The position numbers were made by a program, and so were the translations under genes. The notes under the pieces were generated by a model. It was given only the letters and a program-made list of their open reading frames with translations. It ran no database searches and was not told the origin of the DNA. Positions 1 through 11,734 of a stretch of DNA of 64,000 nt are shown piece after piece. This DNA is from Parietaria judaica (taxonomy: Eukaryota; Streptophyta; Magnoliopsida; Rosales; Urticaceae): the NCBI GenBank assembly GCA_954871525.1, contig OX940860.1, positions 25,266,001-25,330,000 of the forward strand. The letters run 5' to 3'. Within the stretch, counting starts at the first letter, position 1; every line of letters begins with the position of its first letter.

Positions 1-20
1 GGGGTGACATTTGTCACCCC
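1..20. repeat. Short perfect inverted repeat
   Basis: Two 8-base arms (ggggtgac / gtcacccc) around a 4-base loop at the very edge of the window. It may be the end of a repeat cut by the window boundary. The next 350 bases are AT-rich and hold nothing I can identify; a 60-codon open frame there ends in a TA microsatellite and is not credible. Confidence 0.45.
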
Positions 21-374
21 CATTAAAACATAGCTCCGTCCCTGCCTTCCACCCCCAGCCGCCCCCGCCAGCATCGCCAGAATTATCAGCCACGGGAGAG
101 CCATCGGAGCACTTCCCGCCATTAAACCTAGCAAATGAAGCTCTAGCTAATCTATATGTGTATATATATATATATTATAGATATAGATTTTGAGGAATGA
201 AGTGAGGCGAGAGAAGGGCTGAGATAATTTGTTGTGTCATGTGAGAGATCGGCAATGCTTGTATGCATATATATAGCAAGTTGTCTAAAGAAGATTTCTT
301 AGATATATATACATACAGGGAAACCTCAGTTTGTATATATATATATAATATTGTTATTACATAACAAAATATTA

Positions 375-526
375 GGGTTAATGACGGTAAAATACCTAAA
401 GTTTAGTCAAAGAACCCTTCGTGTATCCAAAGTCTAAAAGTGGTGACAAAAATAGACTAAGTCTAAACTTTAGGTACACGAAGGGTTCTTTGACTCAACT
501 TTGAATATTTTCGCCGTCATTAATCC
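375..526. mobile_element. Mutator-type MITE, short copy (family A)
   Basis: A 152-bp element made almost entirely of two long terminal inverted repeats. It begins gggttaatgacggt and ends cgccgtcattaatcc. The flanks are 9-bp near-duplicates (aaaatatta / aaaataata, one mismatch). Long inverted repeats with 9-bp target duplications are typical of non-autonomous Mutator-like elements. The same ends recur at 10878, 20544 and 33346, so this is an internally deleted member of one family. No coding capacity. Confidence 0.75.
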
Positions 527-832
527 AAAATAATATGAAATAAAAGTAGTCTAATATAGCTTCTCCGCGTATATGCCTAGTAAAAGATATTTCAGTGTTC
601 CAAAAAAGTTGAGCCTGAAGGTTTCACAATAAAATAAATTTATATATATAATTATCTAATAAAAAAAGTTTATATTATATATATTTAATACTAATTTAAA
701 CAAATTTTATAAATATATATGAAATTATTTGACCGAACCTGTTCACGGTAACGGCTGATATGTAAATGTGAAGAAAAGATTTAGTGATTTTTTATTATTA
801 TTAGGTTATAATATATATAATTAGGTTAAAGA
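527..832. other. AT-rich spacer
   Basis: AT-rich sequence between two inverted-repeat elements. No open frame, RNA gene or recognisable repeat was seen. Confidence 0.5.
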
Positions 833-1513
833 GTAAACTGCGGCTAAAATACCAAATGTTTCATTTTATTTTAATTATATGTGCCCAAAGTTTTTTTTTT
901 TTTTTTTTCGGTGGCTATAATACCCAAAGTTCATTCTGTTAACGCCAAACGTACCCGCTGTCCAATTCTCGTGAATCTCCGTTAGTGCTCCTACGTGGCA
1001 TTTACAAGTCATTTTTAAACCACCACGTCAGCTGCGGCTAAAATACCCAATGTTTCATTTTATTTTATTATGTGCCCAAAGTTTTTTTTGGTGTCTATAA
1101 TACCTAAATTTCATTCCGTTAACGCCAAACGTACCCGCTGTCCAATTCTCATATATGTAATTTTAATAGACTTTAAATTTAATTTTAAGTCTATTAAAAT
1201 AATAAAATAAAATAAAACATAACATAACAAACAACGAGTGGGTCCAATCTTCAATGTGTTACGAGATATATGTAATTTGATTAAATTAAAATAATAGTTG
1301 ATTAAATAATCAAAGAAACAATACACACATGCAATCTTGCACATGTGTCGCGGTTTGGGTGGCGGGGCATTTTGTCGTGCTTCTGTTTTAGACTCTTTAA
1401 CTTTGACTATTTCATCACAAATGAATTGTGAAATACAAATTATTTATATACTTGTGTAATATTAATACAAACGGCTTATGTATGAATTAAGATTGTTGAT
1501 TTTAAAAAAAAAT

Positions 1514-1648
1514 GAAAATTACGGCAAAAATACCCAACTTTTGGTCAACGTGCCTCCCGTGTACCCAACCTTTTAAACTGGCGGCAAAAATACCCGGGTA
1601 CACGAGAGGCACGTTGACCAAAGGTTGAGTATTTTTGCCGTAATTTTC
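1514..1648. mobile_element. Mini MITE, palindromic, family-A-like
   Basis: A 135-bp near-perfect inverted repeat starting gaaaattacggcaaa and ending tttgccgtaattttc. It shares the 'acggcaaaaataccca' and 'gtgtaccca' words of family A but has diverged ('gtcaacgtgcctc' in place of 'gtcaaagaaccc'). Flanks are oligo-A, so the target duplication is ambiguous. It is nested in the larger family-B element. Confidence 0.6.
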
Positions 1649-2106
1649 CAAAAAAAAACTTCCTCAAGAACATTGTCGCAATTTTCCTACTTGATTTTTT
1701 TTTTATGAAAAGTAAAAAGATAATAATAATTTGATTCAATATAATTTAAGATTGTACGATATCAAGAGACTTTGATATTTCACACCACTTATTCCGTTTT
1801 TTTTTATATCACTTTCTAACCCCTATTTGTTATATATTAGAACTTTTAAAATTGTTCATATCCCGTCAATTATTAGTATACTCATGATCGAAATAAAATT
1901 AACAATACTTTTTAAAAAACTTATAAATTTATAATAACTCATCATCATACCTATAAAATCGGATTATCAATATTCTATCAACATTACATTTTAAACCTTG
2001 TTATATATTATAATTTATAGTGCATTTAATTTAATCTAAACAAATATTTTATAATTTTACGAAGATAAATAAAATATCTGTAAACATATTTTCTCTACCT
2101 TTTACA

Positions 2107-2203
2107 TTTTTTTTGAAGGCAGCTCTGCTGCATGTGGGGATTGAACCCACAACCTCCACTTTGGAGGTAGTGTGGAATTACCACTAGGCTATCCTAGCAA
2201 CCA
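2107..2203 (-). mobile_element. Very short tRNA-derived SINE
   Basis: On the minus strand the 97-bp body reads as a tRNA-like head. It has a Pol III A-box-like stretch (tagcctagtggtaattcc) and a perfect B box (ggttcaatccc), then ends in an A8 tract (T8 at 2107-2114 on the plus strand). It is flanked by an exact 14-bp target-site duplication, ctctaccttttaca, at 2093-2106 and 2204-2217. The oligo-A end plus a long duplication mark L1-type retrotransposition. There is essentially no tRNA-unrelated body, which is unusual for plant SINEs. It is not a functional tRNA: no proper acceptor stem could be drawn. Confidence 0.8.
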
Positions 2204-2862
2204 CTCTACCTTTTACACTTGAACGAGCCAAAATATGATATCTCTTATCGGTTGCTCACATAAAACACTAGAAAATACTAAAATATCATAAATTGCATCT
2301 AATATAACAATTCTTCGCCATCATAGCCCACTTTATTTACTCATACAAAACCCTTTGAGAAATCGTCCTCAAATCGCCCTCCTTACTTGAGTAAGTTCCG
2401 ACACTTTGTTATTAATTTCACAATAGTTAGATTATTAATTTTTTTTTTCATAAGATATTATCGGAAAATCTCTTACTCTCTCAACAAATTGAGATATCTT
2501 CTCTAAATTCTCGTTATATCTCTTTGGATAAACACTTCCATAAATACCAAGAGAATTGGACGGCGGGTACTTTTGGCGTTAACAGAATGAACTTTAGGTA
2601 TTATAGCCACACAAAAAAAAAACTTTAGGCACATAATTAAAATAAAATGAAACATTGGGTATTTTAGCCGCAACTGACGTGGCGGTTTAAAAATGACATG
2701 TGAATGCCACGTAGGAGCGGTAACGGATATTCACGAGAATTGAACGGCGTGTACGTTTGGCGTTAACAGAATGAACTTTGGGTATTATAGCCACAAAAAA
2801 AAAACATTGAGCACAAAATTAAAATAAAATGAAACATTAAGTATTTTAGCCGCATTTTACCC

Positions 2863-3686
2863 CAATTAATCGCCACCTTCTTAACTCTATGACATCGAAG
2901 ATCGTAACATTTTACTTGTTTTTAGGGCTCTATCTGGGTCTGTTTTATGTGTAATAAGTACTTAAGTAGTAACTAATGATACACCACTTAATATTTTTGT
3001 CTATATTATGCACGAGAAACGATAAATAATTTTTATTTTTGTCAAGAGTATAATGTATATAAAATTAAATATAAGAATGGAAGAAAACAAAAGTCATTTC
3101 ACCTTGACTCTAGTTTCTTAACGCGGGGCGGCTCTACTTAGGACGACTTTATATGGTGATCTAACAGAGGTAAATGTATTTTAATAGATTATTTGCGGCA
3201 CAAATAGCAAATTATTTGAAAAAATATTGTTAAATATTTATTTTTTATTTTAGTCGAACAAAATATTAATATTTTTCTCTGACGTTATAGACATATAATT
3301 ATTTTTTGTTATTTTTTTTAATTGTGTCTATAACATGAGAGTACAATATGTATTTCGTCCTGCTAAAACAAAGAATTATTACTTAAGGATGATTTTTTAA
3401 ATACTTAATATAGGTGAAATTAGCAGTTATGTACTTTATATTTTTAAAGAAAAATCCACCAAATGTCCAAAAAGCACCTAAGGTGTAAGAGAATTGCCCA
3501 TACTTTCAAACAATTCATTTATACCCAGTAATAAATTTTTTTGGACCATATTAACCTTAATATTAATTATATTTATTAATTTTCGTATATTATTATTATT
3601 ATTTATAATATATTTTAATTTTGAAATTAATTTATCCTATAAGTATGGTTGACAACTCCCCGTATTAATTACGTTTTCATTTAATT
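2863..3686. other. AT-rich spacer
   Basis: About 820 bp of AT-rich sequence. No credible coding region, RNA gene or repeat boundary was recognised. Confidence 0.4.
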
Positions 3687-3744
3687 TTGTTACTTTTTTC
3701 AAAAAATCTTTTTCATTTATCACATTATTTTATCTCTCCCTTAT

Positions 3745-4000
3745 TACCAATTCGACATTCATTCCATCGAGCCTCTAGGTCGTCTTCACTCCTTCTTCCG
3801 TCGCGCCAACAAAGCTTCGACCTTTCTCTCTCGTTCCCCGTCGCCGACCACCGAAGCGTCCCGCACCACATCCTCGGCGAGGTCGACCCGCTCTCCCACG
3901 GCGAGTAGACCCGCTCCGAGTTCTGCTCCCTCACCGGGAAAACCATCTCCGAGATCGTCGGGAACCACTTCCTCGTGCAGGTCACCGACTGTGAACGTAC
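3745..4000 (+). pseudogene. GC-rich exon-like gene fragment, unidentified
   Basis: A sharp GC-rich island in an AT-rich desert. Plus-strand frames give a 73-codon open piece (3687-3908, ending ...LGEVDPLSHGE). After a stop, about 25 further codons read TRSEFCSLTGKTISEIVGNH and end near a GTACGT donor-like sequence at about 3996. The base composition and donor-like end suggest a captured or decayed first exon. I do not recognise the protein, and no downstream exon was found before the minisatellite starts at about 4021. The minus-strand open frames over it look like shadows. Confidence 0.3.
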
Positions 4001-4020
4001 GTTAATAAAATTTCTTAAAT

Positions 4021-4838
4021 ATATTTACAGTTTGATATTGCTATATACATATACCAAATTCATGTTGATATTTACGACTTGCATAAACAATCCCCGTATT
4101 AAGTATTGAAATATACATGTACAATTTTGATAATTAAATTTGCAGTTTGATATTGGTATATACATATACCAAATTCACGTTGACATTTACGATTTGAACA
4201 AACAGTCACTATATTAAGTATTGGTATATACATATACAATTTTGGTAATTAAAGTTACAGTTTGATATTGGTATATATACCAAATTCATGTTGATATTTA
4301 CGATTAGCACAAACAGTCCCCGTATTAAGTATTGGTATATACATATACAATTTTGGTAATTAAATTTACAGTTTGATATTGGTATATACATACATATACC
4401 AAATTCATGTTGATATTTACGATTTGCACAAACAATCCCCGTATTAAGTATTGATATATACATATACAATTTTGGTAATTAAATTTACAGTTTGATATTG
4501 GTATATAGTATATGGTATATATATATACCAAATTCATGTTGATATTTACGATTTGCACAAACAGTCCTTGTATTAAGTATTGGTAATTTGGTATATACAT
4601 ATACAATTTTGGTAATTAAAGTTACAGTTTAATATTAGTATATATACCAAATTCATATTGATATTTACGATTTGCACAAATTGTCCCCGTATTAAGTATT
4701 GGTATATACATAATACAATTTTGGTTATTAAATTTACAGTTTGATATTGGTATGTACATATACCAAATTCATGTTGATATTTACAATTTGCAGAAACAGT
4801 CTCCGTATTAAGTATTGGTATATACATATACAGATTTG
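4021..4838. repeat. Minisatellite, about seven units of 110-130 bp
   Basis: Tandem copies of a unit with four recognisable blocks: cagtttgatattggtatata, a short palindrome ggtatatacatatacc, ttcatgttgatatttacga, and ccccgtattaagtattgg. The 'gtattaagtattg' word recurs near 4094, 4212, 4320, 4439, 4569, 4687 and 4804, so unit lengths run about 110 to 130 bp. Length changes fall mainly in the TA-rich palindrome. Weak minus-strand open frames across it are by-products of the periodicity. Confidence 0.9.
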
Positions 4839-7800
4839 GCAGAAAATTTCACCAATTTGTTGATAATTGATTTTTGTAATTTTGAATATAAAATCATTAA
4901 AAATCTTGATTAATAGGGAAAATATATTTAAAAAATAATTAGAGAATTTTTATGATTAATTAATTATTCTATTAAGCTACATTTAAGGAAAATATATAAT
5001 CTAATTTTTAAATTATTAACTAAATCGTAATTTAAATAATTAATTTCGAATAATAATTAATTTCACACATAAAATATGTTAGGGGTAAATTGATCCATAT
5101 TTCAATTAATTGGTGGTTTTGATTACCATAAATAGGTTCGGACATTTTTTTAAAACCTTGAGTTAAAAATAGACATTTGGCTCATTTAATGCCAATTATA
5201 ATTGCTTAAGTATCCAAGTCAAGTAAGAGTGTTCGTGTGTGTATTTAATTAGAAGTAGGGTAAGTGTTAAAGTTTAATGGTTGACGTAGCCAACTCGAGT
5301 AAAATTACCTCAAATCGAGTAAAATTGTAGTGCATATGTTTACTTACATAAAATTTGCTTGTGAAATCGTCGGATTCTCCCAGAGTCATAGAATTTCATT
5401 ATGGTAGATCGATCCAACTGAAGTAAACACACATTCCATGACACTATAAATTATAAGAAAATAGGAAATAAAATGAATGTGAAGATTAAATAAAATAAAA
5501 TAAAATAAAATAAATAGTTGTATAAAGTGAACTAATACTTAAGTGTCTGCCCTAGCTTCGTGTTAAGGGCACAACGGAAAGAACGACTTACTCTATTGAC
5601 ATAATATTCATTCATAGTGGCCAGGCGGGCCGTTCCATTCAATGCGTATTCCTGAATAATCTTTTCAATTATTCAACCATTTCATTTTACCAAGTTCAAT
5701 GTTAGTCAGATTAGTCAACATTCCAGACCTTTTGGTTATGTTTTTTTAGTGTATTTTGTTTTTGAATTCAAAAAGCAAACTTGGAATTATGATTTTAGAA
5801 TATTTAAATACTATTTGGTTATGCTTTTTGTTTAACTGTATTAAAAAATAATTAGAAAAAACACATCAAAATTATTGCTTCTCACCTATATTATGTGTCT
5901 ATCCGAAGTTCGTAGAAAAAGTTATATAATTTTAAAATTTCGGGTAAAATAAAAAATAATAAAATATATATTAAATTAGTTATACCAGGGAAAGAAAGAA
6001 AGAAATCATGTGGAATAAAGTAGAGAACACTTTTATATTTGTTTTCTGTTTTCTGTGTATATTTCAAAAAAAAAAAAACATGATTCTATATTCGTTTTCT
6101 AAGTAAAATTATAATCAAACATGTTTTGGCATCTGACATTGTTTTCTAGAAATTAGATTTAGAAAATATAACCTTTCAACACTGTACATGAGTGTATAAA
6201 GTTAATTAATCAATCTTCACATTTTATACATCTCTTATCATGTTAAATCTCGAGACAACATACTCTATTTTCCCCTATATTCATCCCTCAAACAATCAGA
6301 TCTATAAACTCCAGCGATGGTTCAACTTTGATCAGATATGGGGGACAGCGAATCTTGGTAGATGTTTAGGCTTTGTTATCTGAAGAAAGTTAATCTTTTA
6401 TGTAACTTTTTTTTTTTCATTTATTATCTTGTTTACTCGATTATTTATAATTTTTTCCTTTCCATTTTCTTATTGATATAGTCTCAGGGAATGTGTAGTT
6501 GATTCCGTTGGATCGACTTGCCTACAATGTAATTTCGTGGATCCAATGGAGAATCCGGCGATGTCAAAGGCAAATCTCGTATAGGCAAACATTAGATCAC
6601 ACTTTAATTACTTGACTTGGCTATTTCGGTCACTGAATTTGGCATTTGGGTACATCATCCTATTTCTGAAAACACGGGCACTTTACTTTTACTCGACTTG
6701 AGTGCTTCAACCACTACATATGACACTTGGATGCATGACCACTAATTTGCTTAAATTTGGATATAATTATTGCTATTATTACTTTTATATATAATCTCCA
6801 TTACTAGGTATTTAAAACCCATGAAAAATCACGGGAAAGCCGTAGATTTTTTGGTTTCAGCAGGGATCGGCGACTAATGAACTCAAAATCTAAATGTTAG
6901 ATTTGTATTTATAAATATAAATATAAATATAAATATAAAACAGATTAAAATTTTGGACGGAAACCATTCTAAAATTTGAATTTTAAGTGAAGAAATTTGA
7001 ATTTTAACCTTTTCAATATGAAGATTTAAAAATATTTTAATTTTAATTAAATTTACTAAATGATTAAAGATTTCTAAGTAATATTATTATTTTTACGAAA
7101 TTTTTCACGGGTTATCAATCTATCGGTAAAATTAGATTCATAGAACCAGTTACCATGATTTTTATAATCTTATCTAAATTTGATCGATATACTCTTAACT
7201 CGTTGATATACATGTAAAATTAAAGCCTCCAATATCCATCAGTTCTTGTTTCTCGACTCTCAAAGATTAATCTTAGCCACAAAATATTGTTCAATACTAG
7301 GCAAATAAACGATATTTAAATTAACAAAAGTCATCATTATTGACATTTTCCCTTGCTATGTTTTTGTTGACTGTTTTGGTTCTAATTTACTTTGAACTAA
7401 TCATGAAAGTTTATGCCATCATGATATTATATGCGGCTATAGTTATATATTGAACGAATTTCTTTTTGCGTGTCCTTAGAATTAGAAGTGATTTGTCATA
7501 CGAAATTAGTATAATATTTAAATGATTGTGCGAACGACAAATAGCTGTCAATGAGAGCTTTCGAATATTATAATTGACCATAGAAACGTGCTATATTTAT
7601 TTAAAAATGTTAACCTTAGTTTGGGACAAAATGTATTCATTATGTTTGTCGTTTAATAATATAGTTATACAAGTGATGAACACGCGATACATGCAATAAA
7701 TAAATTAATTGTAAAAAAAAAAAACACTCACTTTGTGTTTGCAAAATATGTGCGAGCCTCAAAGCATATCGCTGATAATCACGATCCACCGGCACACTCG

Positions 7801-9082
7801 GTATCAGTTTTGTTAATTTTAAAATGATGTAAATTTTATTATTTGTTTAAATAAAAAATTGAAAATAAAATATTTTCATTTTTGATTCAAAATCGTTTGT
7901 GACTTTGTATCGAAGGGTTCATTAAGCATCATTGAAGTTAGAAGATAACAATAAAAATAAGTAAAAAAATTTAAGGGTAAATTTAAAAAATATTTTTTTG
8001 AGTAAAAATTTAAATATTTTTTTAGAAGCTAAAAGAAGGATTATAATAAAATTAATGATAACTTAAATTCTTTGATACTCTTTAGAACTCTAAAATTTGA
8101 TATTTAAAGTTAGACAACTCTAATTTACTTTTGATGGAATAGATGTGTAATTGAGGAAAAAACTTGGACAAATGAACGATCAACGTGATCGTTGACATTT
8201 GTCACTTAAAAAGTCATAAAATTTGGAACACATAACATGATGTAAATTGTAATATTTGGAATTATTGTCACGACAATAGTGATTTTGAAATACGCTAAAA
8301 AAAAGATATTTCGAGATACATTTATCTTAATATCTCAATTAATATTTTATATAATTAATTATGTATCGACTCGTTGCCGTCGATGCTGAACTTGTCATCT
8401 GAATTTGACGCTGTTTTCTTCTTTTTCTAGAAACAGAAAACAAAATGATTTAATTAGTCATTGCTTTTCTATTGAGTATATAATAATTGATTTGTGAATT
8501 TTCCGCGGACACGCTTTTTTTCTTTCTTTCTTTCCTTCCTTCCTTCTAATCTATAAATGACAGAATAATATCAATAATAAAAAAAATAGCAGAGGAGAAT
8601 AAAATGAAGCTCGAGCAATATCTGATAATATCAGAGAACGTGGCATGATGCCGCAAATGTCCTACTTTAAAAGAATAATAATTAAAACGTGTTAATGAAG
8701 ACCGGTGACAATAATTGAAGATTTATTATTCCAATCTTAACATGTCAAATACGTGTTTTTGTTTTTATACGTAAACGTAAACTAAGAAAAGAAATGCTTT
8801 TCAAAAATTATTTTGTCAAAAATATTATTAATCCCGTTGCTAAGAAAGGAATCTAATGTCAAAAACTTTTTTGTAATACTTCTAAACACCACAATATTAT
8901 CATTGTGATTATAATGTAGTAATTGAAGCTTTTCGGATAGTTCATTTAATGTACTTTTCCTGTGAAATTATATGAAAAAAAATTCTTATGTTATATTAAC
9001 TGTTTCTTCTTCGAACAATATCTTTTTTTTTTTGCTACGCCCTTGAACTTGATATTTTAGGACCTTTTGAAGTGTTTCATAC
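4839..9082. other. Long AT-rich intergenic region
   Basis: More than 4 kb with no supportable gene. It contains simple repeats: (AAAAT)n at about 5487-5512, (ATAAAT)n at about 6905-6938, and a TTTC/TTCC tract at about 8517-8547. The stretch 5530-5660 is less AT-rich but has no frame. 6300-6600 holds mixed-composition sequence without a frame. No RNA gene or transposon boundary with a target duplication was found. Confidence 0.4.
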
Positions 9083-9090
9083 ACCTAACT

Positions 9091-10738
9091 AAGGTTCAAC
9101 TTACCGAATTTGCCGATAAATCGCTTGCCGTTTTCGACGGATTAATCGATAACTTACCGGATTATCGACGGAAAACTTATAATACTGTAGCTTACCGATT
9201 ACTGATACTTTTCGATGATTATCAACGGATTATCGACACTTTTCGATACTTTTCGACGGAAAACTTATAAAATATTTTTATAATATCATACCACAAAACA
9301 TATGTAAATAAAGTCATACACACACATATAATTCCATCACAAATCTCAAATTTAAAATAGGTACTTTTGCCGCAAAATATAATTCTCCTCAAACCTGAAA
9401 TTAAATTGCACCAAAATCTCACATTATTATAGTAATAATTATTTAATGAAAGCTAACATCATGAAAAGTAATCACTAGATTACCTTTGAAATAAATAAAA
9501 AAAGATAAACTTAAAGACTTTTGGCACAATTATGAAAATAGACGAATTATCGTCGAATATGAAAATAAATTACACCAAAATATCAGATTATTATTTCAAA
9601 AAATATTTAATCAACGAAAACACTAAAAAAAAGAGAGTAGATCACCTCACACATCAAAAAAGATGAACTTAGAATACTTTTGCCGCAATTATGAGAAAAT
9701 CGGATTTAAACTCAAATATGTAAAAAAAAAAGCACCAAAATCAGAGATTAATATTTCAATAACTTATTAATGAAAGAGAAACATAAAAAAATTGATTAAA
9801 TTACTACAAAAATTAAAAAATATGAATTTCTATACTTTTTAATTTTTTCATTAAAAAAAACCCAAAAAAATATTGGAATATTGAAATTCAATACCTCAAA
9901 GCCCCCACAAATTCACATTTCTTACTAATTACAATCTTTTAAAGCATATACAAATAATAAATCATCAAAAAAATCTATATTTTTAGCAAATTAAAAAATT
10001 CAAAACTTTGTATACTTTTGCCTAACAAGCATACAAATCCGAATTTCCTCTAAATCTAACAAAATAATTACAAACTAAGTCATGGAAACAAGTTTTCATA
10101 AAGATATATTCATAAAAATGCAAAAAAACAACTCAAAATCACAAAAGTATCAATCTTTCCCCATTTCTAAACATAAATCATATGAACAACTTACTCTTTA
10201 GTTTTGAACTCATGCAAATCTTCTAAAAATCGTGAAAATGAGTAAATATCAAAGAAAAAAAAATGCATGATTCATACATATCTATGATTATAACTCCTAA
10301 ATTTACCAAAAAGTTCGCACAAATTTGAAGAAATTGGGTGAAAAATGCTTAAATCAAAACTTTACAAACTTTTGTGAAATACACGATTATCAGTGATAAG
10401 CACATGATTAACCGAAAATCGAGTGACTTACCAGCTCGAAAATCGCCCAAATCAACAAGATTTGGCTTCACAGCGGCGAGAAGAGGCGAGAAGTAGGGTT
10501 TGGTTTGATTTTCGGCGAAAAAAGTTCAATTTATACCTGCCCTAATATTTTTTTAATTGCACTGAAAAGTCCATCAATTTTACACTATAAAAACGATAAT
10601 CGATTGGAAAATGATTTTTCGATTATCTCGATTATCGGCGATAAGTTACCAAACCGGTAACTAGTGTAGTTGATTATTTACCTATAAACATCGATAAGAC
10701 CGATAATCGTCGATTATCCACGGTAAGTCGAAACTTGC
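9091..10738. mobile_element. hAT-like non-autonomous element with 8-bp TSD
   Basis: Begins aaggttcaacttaccg and ends cggtaagtcgaaacttgc, which are imperfect inverted ends. It is flanked by an exact 8-bp duplication, acctaact, at 9083-9090 and 10739-10746. Subterminal regions are rich in the related words 'ccgataa', 'ttatcga' and 'cttgccg', typical of hAT subterminal repeats. No transposase frame is present: a 67-codon frame at 9067-9270 spans the end and is just the subterminal repeat. The interior is A-rich. The 'cttgccg' words echo the hAT family at 18963 and 33364. Confidence 0.75.
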
Positions 10739-10877
10739 ACCTAACTACAGATAACGTATGTTCTTTGTTACTTAGATCCTACGATTTATAATTTTATATA
10801 TCACTAGAACTAGAAGTCGTCGAGTGGACCAATAAGGCGACTGCATTTCTTTATCGATAAATTATCATTTATAAATA

Positions 10878-11346
10878 GGGTTAATTACGGCAAAAATACC
10901 CAAAGTTTGGTCAAAGAACTCCTCGTGTACCCAAAGTTTAAAAGTGGTGGCAAAAATACCCAAAGTCGCATTTAGGGAGTTGACCACTCCATTCTCGTAA
11001 CGCCGTTAACTTACCGGTTAACTCTGGCCACGTGGACAAATTTGTTTAGTTAAGTGTAATCATTAGGGGTTCAATTAGTTGTATTAAATAGTGTTTATTA
11101 GGGGTTTAATTCGTTGTTTTGTCGTAAACGAGACTGATTTGGGCTCATCCATGTGGCAAACATTGTTACGTCAGCAACCCACGTTTGTCCGCATGGCCAT
11201 AGTTAACGAGTAAGTTAACGGCGTTACGAGAATGGACTGGTCAACTCCCCAAATGCGACTTTGGGTATTTTTACCACCACTTTTAAACTTTGGGTACACG
11301 AGGGGTTCTTTGACCAAACTTTAGGTATTTTTGCCGTCATTAACCC
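10878..11346. mobile_element. Mutator-type MITE, full-length family A
   Basis: 469 bp with terminal inverted repeats of more than 150 bp (gggttaattacggcaaaa ... ttttgccgtcattaaccc), flanked by a 9-10 bp duplication (tttataaata) at 10868-10877 and 11347-11356. The inner part repeats 'gccacgtgg'-like and 'gttaacggcgttacgagaatgg' blocks in inverted order. No coding capacity. It is a close relative of 20544-21003 and, with an internal deletion, of 375-526. Confidence 0.85.
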
Positions 11347-11356
11347 TTTATAAATA

Positions 11357-11734
11357 TAATCATACTGTATTTCTTTATCGATAAATTATCTTTACTAATG
11401 GTTTTCGACAAATAAAATAATAATATAATAAAAAGAGAGCCATCTTAGCGATGAGGCTATTATTTGCCTAGTTGGCTATTGGGCATTTTTACTATTATCA
11501 AACGTAAAAAAGTCAGCCACCGCAAAAGCATTTCGCCTTTTATGGCAACGTTTTTTAATTCAATAAGCAACGTTTATAATTTATTGAACAATTGCAATTG
11601 ATATTGATACCTTAGTTCTGTAAGGAATTGCACTAATAACCTCATCTATGTATAAAATTACATTGGTAACTTATATTTATATCATCTACGCGTATTTTTT
11701 AGATTATATAAAATTAAACCCCGTTTGGTGAAAG
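11357..11734. other. AT-rich spacer
   Basis: No gene, RNA or repeat recognised between the MITE and the GC-rich patch that follows. Confidence 0.4.

Larger units (their letters stand above)
833..2862. mobile_element. About 2-kb element with compound long inverted repeats (family B)
   Basis: The left arm (about 833-1152) and right arm (about 2553-2861) are inverted copies. Each contains the module 'gcggctaaaatac' ... 'tataatacc' ... 'cgttaacgccaaacgtaccc' twice in tandem, so each TIR is itself a duplicated unit. The outer ends read gtaaactgcggctaa on the left and, reversed, gtaaaatgcggctaa on the right. No transposase was found in the interior, which carries a family-A-like MITE (1514-1648) and a SINE (2107-2203). 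I infer a non-autonomous Mutator-like element; no clean target duplication was seen, so two separate elements in opposite orientation remain possible. The ends resemble those of the fold-back element at 58124. Confidence 0.55.

Noticed and set aside
2107..2203. Functional tRNA gene on the minus strand
   Set aside because: The B box is perfect, but no acceptor stem or proper cloverleaf can be drawn, and the A8 tail with a 14-bp duplication marks a retroposon.
4209..4827. Overlapping minus-strand open frames of 84-93 codons, and a superficial resemblance to a CRISPR array
   Set aside because: They follow the period of the minisatellite. Units are contiguous without unique spacers and the genome is eukaryotic.
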